Part shown: positions 1-8,000 of the stretch, piece after piece
How the letters are laid out: the number at the start of each line of letters is the position of its first letter
How positions within the stretch are numbered: the stretch's first letter is position 1
Origin: CAMLDH01 sp966250375
GTDB lineage: Bacteria; Pseudomonadota; Gammaproteobacteria; Burkholderiales; Burkholderiaceae_D
Length of the DNA: 19,388 bases
Assembly (NCBI GenBank): GCA_966250375.1
Contig: CBINHE010000077.1
Coordinates: 1 to 19,388, forward strand
Direction: 5' to 3'
Made by a program: the position numbers and the translations under genes
The notes under the pieces: generated by a model
What the model was told of the DNA's origin: nothing
The model's input: the letters and a program-made list of their open reading frames with translations, nothing else
Databases searched by the model: none

Positions 1-60
1 GGGGCAACGCAGCAGCGCGCCCGTCAAGCGCGCCAAAATCGGGAAATTATTTCTTGCCAT
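1..60 (-). CDS. 5' end of an unidentified gene following the ABC permease (runs off the window)
   Basis: Only the first 20 codons are visible (MARNNFPILARL...). The ATG at 58-60 lies four bases after the permease stop codon, and the sequence TAAGGAC just before it provides a Shine-Dalgarno site that overlaps that stop. This is tight operon spacing, so the product probably works with the permease. In polysaccharide export operons the partner is usually the ATP-binding subunit or a glycosyltransferase, but these 20 residues do not look like the start of a typical Wzt-type ATPase. The function cannot be assigned. Confidence 0.5.
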   Translation of the reverse strand, partial: MARNNFPILARLTGALLRCP

Positions 61-64
61 GTCC

Positions 65-886
65 TTATAGCCAGTAAGCGATCCGACGTTTATAGCGACC
101 GTAAATCGCCAACGCCACACCCCAGCCAATCAACGCGAGAGCAAAAGAAACCACCCAGTTAGTTGCGCTTGGCAATTGCCCCAGCAAGGGTGCTCTAACA
201 ATTTCAATCAAATGAAAAACCGGGTTTAAATCAAGTAAATAAAGTCCCGCTCGCTGAGGTAAAAGACTTGGCATCCACATGATAGGCGTCAGGTAGAAAA
301 CAACTTGAAGAATACTGGCCACCATTTGTGGAAGATCGCGATACCTAGCACAAAGAATGCCGAGTATCAATGCTACCCAAGCCAGGTTAATCGCTGTCAG
401 AATAAATCCTGGAATACTGAGAAAGGCTAACAAGCTTAAAGGTTTTCCCACTGCAAGGAAAACAAGCGGAAGGATCACAATGTTGTGAGAGAGAATCAAT
501 GTATTCCGCCACATCATTCGTAAAATATGCACGAACAACGGGATTGGAAGTTGCTTGATAATTCCTTCGGCGCCAATGAAACCAGTACAACCCTCAGTGA
601 CGACTGCAGAGACAAAACTCCAGAGAATCATTCCGGCCGCAAGAAACGGCAGGAACTCTGCCATGGGGGTCTTGAAAATCTTCCCAAAAACGACCCCAAT
701 TGTGCCGATCATCACCCCCATGCTGATCGTTAGCCAAAAAGGTCCTAGTGCGGAGCGTCTGTACCGTTGACGTACATCTTGCCAGCCCAGCATACCCACT
801 AAAGGGTAACGTCTTGTTGCCGCAACTATGTCATTGAGAGCAACTTTTATCGTGCCGTTATGCATTGATAGATAATCCAGTTTCAA
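65..886 (-). CDS. ABC-2 type permease, polysaccharide/O-antigen export (Wzm/KpsM-like)
   Basis: This 273-residue membrane protein is of the ABC-2 family that moves lipid-linked polysaccharide (O-antigen, capsule or teichoic-type glycans) across the inner membrane with an ATPase partner. About six hydrophobic segments are visible, with the family's characteristic cytoplasmic N-terminal part (WQDVRQRYRRSALGPFW, residues ~35-51) preceding the first membrane span and a conserved region around YLTPIMW (~198-204). The length is normal for the family. The longest reading frame starts with TTG at 886. An ATG at 865 (MHNGTIKV..., 266 residues) is an equally plausible start, and neither has a clear ribosome-binding site. 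The next gene begins four bases after the stop, so the two are co-transcribed. The ATPase gene is not in the window. The family is clear; the exact substrate is not. Confidence 0.88.
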   Translation of the reverse strand: MKLDYLSMHNGTIKVALNDIVAATRRYPLVGMLGWQDVRQRYRRSALGPFWLTISMGVMIGTIGVVFGKIFKTPMAEFLPFLAAGMILWSFVSAVVTEGCTGFIGAEGIIKQLPIPLFVHILRMMWRNTLILSHNIVILPLVFLAVGKPLSLLAFLSIPGFILTAINLAWVALILGILCARYRDLPQMVASILQVVFYLTPIMWMPSLLPQRAGLYLLDLNPVFHLIEIVRAPLLGQLPSATNWVVSFALALIGWGVALAIYGRYKRRIAYWL

Positions 887-1024
887 ATAAAAATCACGCC
901 ATTTTAATCTGCGAGGGGGGGGCCGTCATCTTTTCGTTTGGTTTTGCTTGCATCTTCATTCATCGGTGGCTTACACGATGGTTCTGGCACGGTACAACCC
1001 ACCCTTAGCCGGTGAAGTGCGCAT

Positions 1025-1203
1025 TTAGTCATGCCTCATCTTCAGTTTCTGGGCTTGTCGGCCAAGGGATCAAGGGCCTTGCTGCGCTCTGCGTTGATCT
1101 TTTTTTGTATGCTGATCACATCTTGATAGTGGATGCGGCTCTGCGCACCAATTTTGCGAAACGGAATTTTGCCCCGCTCCAGCAACTGGATAAGAAAAGG
1201 ATC
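1025..1203 (-). pseudogene. Decayed HTH/excisionase-family antitoxin fragment
   Basis: Read on the minus strand this stretch gives PFLIQLLERGKIPFRKIG followed by RIHYQDVISIQKKINAERSKALD. That is the pattern of excisionase-like HTH antitoxins that usually sit in front of a PIN-domain toxin gene. The N-terminal part is missing: homology stops near 1203, where unrelated repeat sequence (gatgcaccctacgg) begins. The C-terminal end is frameshifted near 1055: in one frame it reads LADKPRN-stop, while the shifted frame reads ADQAQKLKMRHD-stop, which fits the usual family ending and terminates at 1025-1027. No PIN toxin follows. I infer a dead remnant of a toxin-antitoxin pair. Confidence 0.6.
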
Positions 1204-1221
1204 GCGATGCACCCTACGGCC

Positions 1222-1340
1222 CTGATGGGGTTGGGAGCGGCTTTTTTTGTTTAAAGAAGAAGGAAGAACGTCAGCATGCGGCAAGTCAATGTTGGGCTTC
1301 GCAAGCTCAGCACCAACCTACCAACCCACGTTACCGCGTT
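1222..1340. repeat. Direct repeat, copy A (about 119 bp)
   Basis: The segment from ctgatggggttgggagcggc to cacgttaccgcgtt is nearly identical to 1504-1624, differing by one base inside the symE-like ORF (gggctt versus gggatt) and the length of a T-run. It carries the right arm of a terminator hairpin, the untranslated leader and the first 21-22 codons of the symE-like gene. The left arm of the hairpin is absent in this copy. Confidence 0.9.
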
Positions 1341-1443
1341 GGATTCGGTTGCGCGGCCTGTGCTGCAACAAGCCGGATTCGCGCCGCAGGCCCGCATCCG
1401 GGTGCGCATCATGACCGGGTGCCTGGTCATTACCACGGAGTGA
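1276..1443 (+). CDS. SymE-like toxin-family small protein (55 aa)
   Basis: This 55-residue ORF starts MRQVNVGLRK and ends GCLVITTE. The second half (LQQAGFAPQARIRVRIMTG, residues ~30-48, then CLVITTE) matches the characteristic C-terminal motif of the SymE family, of the form W-L-E-x-A-G-F-x-x-G-x-x-V-x-V-R-V-x-x-G-x-[IL]-V-I-T. In E. coli SymE is an SOS-induced protein controlled by the antisense RNA SymR and affects RNA and nucleoid; whether this homologue does the same is unknown. GGAAG about 11 bases upstream is a weak ribosome-binding site. The gene is followed by a strong hairpin at 1481-1523. SymE-type genes are often seen near Rhs loci, which fits the neighbourhood. The short length means it could be missed by automatic annotation. 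Confidence 0.72.
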   Translation: MRQVNVGLRKLSTNLPTHVTALDSVARPVLQQAGFAPQARIRVRIMTGCLVITTE

Positions 1444-1474
1444 GGGCCGCAACGGCAACCACTCTTTAGCAGCT

Positions 1475-1533
1475 AAAAAAAGCCGCTCCAACACCCCATG
1501 CCGCTGATGGGGTTGGGAGCGGCTTTTTTTTTG
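1475..1533. terminator. Strong bidirectional rho-independent terminator
   Basis: An A-run, then agccgctccaacacccca (1481-1498), a short loop, and tggggttgggagcggct (about 1508-1524), followed by a run of T. The arms pair over roughly 17 positions with small mismatches. It ends the symE-like transcript on the plus strand and would also stop leftward transcription from the toxin/immunity genes. Confidence 0.85.
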
Positions 1534-1624
1534 TTTAAAGAAGAAGGAAGAACGTCAGCATGCGGCAAGTCAATGTTGGGATTCGCAAGCTCAGCACCAA
1601 CCTACCAACCCACGTTACCGCGTT
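1504..1624. repeat. Direct repeat, copy B (about 121 bp)
   Basis: Second copy of the segment at 1222-1340. Copy B keeps both arms of the terminator hairpin on its left, but breaks off after codon 21 of the symE-like ORF, where a T-rich stretch takes over. Confidence 0.9.
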
Positions 1625-1637
1625 TTTTTGTTTTTAA
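1560..1637 (+). pseudogene. Truncated symE-like remnant
   Basis: The first 21 codons of the symE-like gene are repeated here (MRQVNVGIRKLSTNLPTHVT, then A), followed by four unrelated codons (FFCF) and a stop. The conserved C-terminal SymE motif is missing, so this copy cannot make the SymE fold. It is part of direct repeat copy B. Confidence 0.75.
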
Positions 1638-1657
1638 AGAAGAACATCAAACATCCG

Positions 1658-1705
1658 GTGCATCGTGATGCACCCTACGGTCCTACCAGCCCACGTTACC
1701 GCGTT
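1658..1705. repeat. Short hairpin repeat plus third partial repeat copy
   Basis: ggtgcatcgtgatgcacc (1658-1675) is an almost perfect inverted repeat and is followed by ctacgg; the sequence gatgcaccctacgg also occurs at 1206-1219. Next to it, 1682-1705 (cctaccagcccacgttaccg, then cgtt) repeats the ends of copies A and B with one mismatch. It runs directly into the stop codon of the immunity candidate at 1704. Confidence 0.75.
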
Positions 1706-2081
1706 ATTTCTTAGCTAACAGCTCGTAAAACTCTTGGTTCTCCCAGTCGTCGCTGAATGCCTCAATTACTTTTTCGAGCGGACGGCCTGTTGCAATCGGG
1801 TTAGGCATTTGACGTATTTTGTTTTCAGCCCATTCACGCACTTCGGGCCACCGCAGTACGTGCATGAGAAACGCCACAGGCTCATCGCTCACTTCGTTGG
1901 CGTCGAAAAGCGATGTCAACAGATCAGCAAATTGAGGCCGCATTTCCGGAGCGCTTTTTATGATGTCAAGGCACCGCAGATAATTCGGCTCGGCTTTTTC
2001 GAACGAATATTCTGTGTTCAAAATATTTTCCGCAGCAAGCAATTCGCTCTTTAACGCATCAACAATCATTGTTTCACCCAT
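1704..2081 (-). CDS. Candidate immunity protein for the Rhs-type toxin (125 aa, unknown family)
   Basis: A small acidic protein without signal peptide or membrane segment, rich in predicted helix (MIVDALKSELLAAENIL..., ...EAFSDDWENQEFYELLAKK). I do not recognise the family. Its position identifies the probable role: it follows the toxin gene directly, overlapping its 3' end by 16 bases, the standard arrangement for a cytosolic immunity protein that binds and neutralises the toxin's C-terminal domain. The start at 2081 is supported by GAGG seven bases upstream. A second possible start at 2069 (MIVDALKS, 121 residues) overlaps the toxin stop as ATGA, which would give translational coupling. Its stop codon lies exactly at the edge of the repeat at 1682-1705. 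Immunity function is inferred from context only. Confidence 0.75.
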   Translation of the reverse strand: MGETMIVDALKSELLAAENILNTEYSFEKAEPNYLRCLDIIKSAPEMRPQFADLLTSLFDANEVSDEPVAFLMHVLRWPEVREWAENKIRQMPNPIATGRPLEKVIEAFSDDWENQEFYELLAKK

Positions 2082-5000
2082 TTTCCGCCTCGTGGAAGTG
2101 AAGGATCAAGCGTCCAAACTTTGAACTGAAATTTCCCAGCTGCATCCAGGCCGATTTTATCGAAGGCAGATTCTGCAATGCCCTGGATTTGCGGGCCAGT
2201 AGGCTGGTAGTGTCCAGAAGCATTGTCCAGCCATTTCACGTTACCGTTATAGAGTTGGATTTCACCAGCTGCTTGCACGGAAGTATTGTTTGTAAGGCTT
2301 GTATGCGGGGATTTACCGACAACAAGACGGCTATCCTCAAGTACAACGTAGTTAAGATTCCCGCTCATATTTTTTAAAGCCTGAGTAGGAACAATTTTAG
2401 GATCACCGATTGCATCCAGAGGGAACTTGTTTTCAAAAAGAACACGCTCCGCTGTCGCTGCACTATTTTCCCCCAATGCCTGCTCGACATTTACAACTCG
2501 TGTTGCGGCACCAATTTCCCCAAGTATTTTAAAGGCCCCCAAACCTGTAACCAACTCAGCGGCGGGACCAACTAGAGACGTATTGTACTGACCACGCAAG
2601 CCATTCAGGAATGGCACATAGTCGCTGCCACCAGGTATTGCGCCCGTTAAAAGGTTAGGCACACCTTCCGCGACACCTATCACACCATTCCATGCCCCTT
2701 TAACTACGTCAAGTGCCGCATTCCCCAACTTGTTTGCATCCTGCGCCCCGGCCAATCGCGCCTCATTGAGTCTCTGGGCATACGAATTCGAAGGAATAGG
2801 CGTACCTGCGCCACCACCAGCCGTAAGGGATTCGAACCAGGCTCGCTGCGACTCTGACATAGGCGCAGTCGCACTTTGAGGACTCCAGTAGTTCTCTGTC
2901 GTACGCTGCGCCATGTCATCGCCAAACGTGGCCGCGCTGGATACGCCGTCCTGTACAGGATTCCAGTAGTTCCCGGCCTTGCGCGCGGCCATGTCATCCG
3001 CGAAGGTTGCGCCCAGCACTTGCTCCTGCTGGCTGCCCCTACCAATGCCATCGGCAATGCTGTTCCCCAGCGCATTGCCAAACGCATCCCGCCCGACCTG
3101 CTCCACGCTCATCCGTCCGCCGCGCAGCACCGCCGCTGTCGCGCCGCCGGCGAAGCCGGCGACCGTACCGCTGATGATTTTGCCGCCAAACGTCTTCATC
3201 ATCTCCGCGCCCAGCATATTCGCTGTCGCACTGCCGGCCAGGCTGCCTGCGCCCGCCCCAACAGCCGATGCCGCCACGCCTGTCCAGCTGAAGTGATCCT
3301 GCAAACCCACCGCCACACCCACCCCTTGCGTAAGCGCATTGGCGATGGCGGCACGTTCTGCGAGTACCGCCGCTTTGCCAAAGGTATCGAGTCCCTGCAA
3401 CGCTTGGGCGCCGCCAAACGCACTGCCCATGCCGGCGCCGATACCTGCGCTGAGCGCGCCCAGCCCCACGCCCTTCCAGTTGAACGAGTCTTGCATGCCC
3501 ATCGCCATTGCCGCGCCCTGGCTGGCAATGCTGCCCATCGCGCCGCCAATCGCCCCTGCCGCAAATGCCAATCCGGCTGACAGTCCGCTGGTGCCGGTCA
3601 CCACCGCCAGACCGGCAGTCCAGGCGCCTCCCGCTGCCCCCATTGCCATTGCCGCCGCTCCCGCCGTCACGATCGTCGCCACCACCGCCACCACGATCAT
3701 GATGATCTGCCCCACCCCGCCGCAGCCGCCGCCATCGTTTTTCGGCACCGGCAGATTCGGCGTGGTTTCGCCAATGATCTTGGCGTGGTCATACGGCCGA
3801 TAGCTGGCGGTATTGTTATGAATCGTGCCGACTCGATTCGGGATGGTGAGCGTTTGGCCTACCTTCAAATCACGGGTACTCGCCAAACCATTCGCTTGGG
3901 CGATCTGGAACCATAATTCCCGGTCGCCATATACCTCTTGCGCGATCGTTTGCAGCGTCTCGCCGGCGTTTACCCGATAGCTGCTGGGCGTCGCACTCGG
4001 GTAGTTGCTGCCCACTGCCGGATACGTAAAATCAAATTCGGCCAGCGCCGCAAAGTTGGGATTGCCCGCGCTGTCCCGCGGCGTGGCGGCATTGATGCCG
4101 ACGCCATAGCGGCCCAGCACTTCGCCATTCACCACTACCGTGCGCTGCACATTGCCCGCTTGATTCACCAGCAGCGCCTGGCCATTGATGTCATTGACGA
4201 TCGTGCGGTTGTTGCTGCCCAGCGTGCTGTCGGTAATCGCCACCAGATTGCCGTTGACGTCATAGGCATTGGTGGTCGTTCCAGGGTTAAACAGAGAGCT
4301 GCTTCCAGTAATCGTACTTTCCTTGTAACCCTCCATCCGCTTATAGGTGGTGCTGTAATTATTCGTATAAGCCTGCCCTTCAAAATTCTGCAGCGTATAG
4401 CCCGTCAAATTGCCCGCCGCGTCGTAACGCGATTCATAGCTGATGTTGTACTTCGCATTGTTGCTGGCGTTTAACGCTCGTTGATACAGCATGCGGCCAT
4501 TCGCATCGAAGCGATTGATATGCGTCTCGCCGCCCGCTGCAGTGCCCTGTTGTACCGCGCGATCCGCGCCGTCGTAGAAACGCTGGTCGGTTACCGCGCC
4601 ATTTTTGGTCACCGTGCTCAAACGGTTCAGCGCGTCATAGCTGTAGACCTCGGTCGCACTGCTGCTCGTATCGCTGATGCGGTTGCCGTTTTTGTCGTAA
4701 GCGACTCGGTGGCCTTGCGTGCCTAGGTTTCCGGCGGCATCCACGCCATCGACGACCACCTGGCGATTCATCGCGTCGTAGGCATTCCAGCGGTTCGAGT
4801 CGCCGCCCGTATCGCCGTCATAGGCATGCGTTTGCATGTGGGTGCGATTGCCCGCCTTGTCATAGTCGATGCTGATATGTACCCGTTCATCGGCAATGTC
4901 GCGCAAGCGGCCTAATGCGTCATAGGCCAGGTGGTTGTCTTGGTACACGACACCGCCTTGCGTGGTCTTTTCTTGCAAACGGTGGCCCGCTAAATCGTAG

Positions 5001-8000
5001 GCGTAGGTCGTGACTTTCCCGAGCGCGTTGTCGGTGATGCGCGTGACTTGGCCTGCGGCGTCGTATTGATACGACAGGCTTTGGCCGCGCGTATTGGTTT
5101 GGGTGATTAACTGGCTCGCATTGTCATAGGCGTAGCTGGTTTTGGCGCCGCCGATGTCGGTGTGCGATTGCAGTAGCCCGAAATAGTTATAACTCCAAGT
5201 CGCCGCATAGCCATTGGCATCGACTTCCGCCGTCTTGCGGCCCATCGCATCAAACACTGCTCTGGTGGTTTGACCCAGCGCTAGCGTCGTCATCGTGACG
5301 TTGCCTGCGGCATCGTAGGCGTAACGAATCGTCTCGTTATTGCCATTGACTTGCGTCAGCTTGCGGCCTGCTGTGTCATAGGTGTAGCTGTCCGTCAGTG
5401 CGCGCGTGGCCGTGTATGCCAGCGCATTGCCGGTCGTGACGGTGTAGACCCCGACGCCTGCGCCGTTCACGCCACTGCGCGTTTGGGTCAGTAGCTGGCC
5501 TGTCTTGTTGTAGCGGTATTGGCTGAGATTGCCCAACGCATCCGTGGTTTTAACCTTCTCGGCAAATGCGTTGTAGCTGTTCGTGATCACGCCGCCATCG
5601 GCGTGAAATTCTTGAACGACATTGTCTCCCGCGTCAAACACTTGGCCATTCAGATTGCCATTCGCATCTTTCATCGCCACTTGTCTTCCCAGTTGATCGT
5701 AAAAGACTTGGGTGACGGGGCTGTTCGCCGTTTGGTTGCCATCCGTATCGGGCTGGCTTTGGGTAATCAACGCGTTGTTGGCGTTGTAGCGCAACAGGGT
5801 TTTATAGTTCTGGCTGCGGGGGTCGTTGATTTCCACGACATTGCCCCAACGATCCACTTTTTGATTCAAAACGGGGCGCAGCCACCGGCTGTCGCCATTC
5901 ATGCCGGCGGCTTGACTAAGTACGTAACTGGCGGGCGTGTTTTCGCTCAGGGCGGCGCTGTTGGCTGCTGTGGTGTTATTGGCGCTGTATTGTTTGGGAA
6001 TGTTTTGCGTGACGGTGTAAGGCACTGCCACCACGACATTGCCTTGCCATTTGTAGTGAGGTCTCAGTAAAGCATTGCCGCTTTCATCGTAGCCAGAGAC
6101 CACGGGTTCACTGTAAATCGGCATGGCCGCTTTGGTCATGTAGCTGGCTGGATTGGGCGGTGTAACAGTGACGTTGCCATAGACCGGCACTTGCTTGGCT
6201 TGATATTGCGTCACGTAAGTGTAGTTATAAACAATGTTGCCCGACTCATCCCTTGCATACACAGGCTGGCCGCTTTCATCATAGCCCGCAATAACCGGGG
6301 CGCCCTTTACCGCCACTTGCACCGGTACTTGCACCGTGTCATAGCGAATGATTTGCGAAACGGTATAGGGCACAGCGACCACTACTCCGCCACTCGACCA
6401 TGCGTAGTGCGGACCCAGGATCGGGTTACCGCTTTCGTCAAAGGCAATAAATACCGGAGATGTATAGACGGCTTTGATGTAGCCGGTAATGTAATTGGCG
6501 GGATTGGGCGGGGTAATCATTTGCGTGACGGTGGTCGCCGCGACAATATTGATTTGGCCAGTGGCATGCGCATACGGGCTGGACTCGCCCGCGCGGGTCC
6601 ATAGAAGTTCGTACTGATAGCTGCCGGCGCCCAACCCATTCAGATCAACGCCATAGTAGCCGCTACCGCGCGCACCCACCGAGTAGCTGGTCCACGCGGC
6701 GCTGCTGCCTGCGGGACGCACGCGTAACACTTGTTCAATTCCGCTGCCGGGGCTGGCCCAGGCATAGATGCCTGCACCTACCGCGCCAAAGCCCATCGGC
6801 AGGCTGAGCGTGGACAGCCTGGGGGGCGCCAAGCTCAGCGCGCCGGCACCGGTGGTGCGGGTGGCAGTGCCAGGGTCGGTGGTCAGAACGCGGTATTCGT
6901 AGTTGCCGGCCGCCATGCCGCTGGCGTTGAAGCGCAATGCGTCCCCATAGTTGATCAGACCGGCATTGGTCCAGCCGGTGTCGCCGGCCGAACCGGCCGG
7001 GCGCAATTGCAGTTGTACATTGGTGTTGCGATTGGTGGGTGCCGCGACTTCGATCGCATTGCCGTTGTAGCCGAATTTATTTTGATCAACGACCGGTTGC
7101 CAGTAGCCATTGACGTCTTTTTTGTAGACGCGCACCCGCGTGACGCGACTGATGCCACCCAACGCGTCGCTGTCTTGCCAGCTAAAGTTCACGCCGTTGA
7201 CGCCTTGTTCCGGAGTGAGATTTTGGCTGCGGCTTTGGGCGACGCCCCCCCCTTGGATGGGGGTGCCGATAATGTTGCCTGATTCGTCGCGCGCATAAAT
7301 GGGTTGGCCTGATTCGTCCTGGCCCAAATAAACGGCTCCCACATAGGTGGTGTAGACCGCGCTCGCGTAGTCCATCACCACTTTCACATCACCGCTGCCC
7401 AGATTGCTTAGACTGGCCCAACTCAAGTTGACGGAATTGGTGCCACTCCAACTGGAGGCGCTGGCGCCCGATTCATTGAAGGTGAGAACAACCTTGCTCG
7501 AGGCAGCAATCTGCACAAAGCTATAGCCGCGCCGCACGTTCACGCCACCTTGCAGCTGTAGACGCTCAGGGGCGCTCTTTTGCACCACATGGCCTAGCGC
7601 GTCATACCGGATATCGGTGCGGCGTACGTCCGTCAGACCGGCAATCTGGTCCGCACTGGCATAGGTCAACAGGTTGAGATTGGAACGGCCCACGCCGGCA
7701 CTTTGAATCGCGGCGGTTTGGCGGCCTAGATTGTCATAGAGGCTGACCTTGTCGATGCCGTCGCCGCTATTGCTGCGCCACAGGTGACCGGCATTGTCGT
7801 AGTTGAAGTACTCTTGCCGACCGCCGTTGACGCCTTTGCGCGTTACTTCGCCAAAGGCGTTGTATTCGAGCGCAGTATCGTTCATGCCCGCTTGCGCTTG
7901 GCTGACGGTCGTCAAACCCGAGCCGTTGGCTTGTGCCGCACTGCCTTGCCATTTGCTGATCCAATTGCCCGCTGCGTCTTGTTGCCAGACACGGATATAC

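Noticed and set aside
900..1030. Short minus-strand ORF MTKCALHRLRVG... after the antitoxin fragment
   Set aside because: It starts where a PIN toxin would, but the sequence has no PIN residues or other family similarity and is very short.
2825..2845. gattcgaacc-like sequence as a tRNA/tmRNA attachment-site copy
   Set aside because: Only a short TTCGAA match inside the Rhs coding sequence, with no further similarity to the ssrA 3' end.
2876..3580. Long plus-strand ORF (234 codons) and other plus-strand ORFs within 2700-8200
   Set aside because: They lie opposite the Rhs coding frame, have strongly biased low-complexity composition (His, Arg, Ala) typical of antisense shadows of GC-rich genes, and lack ribosome-binding sites.
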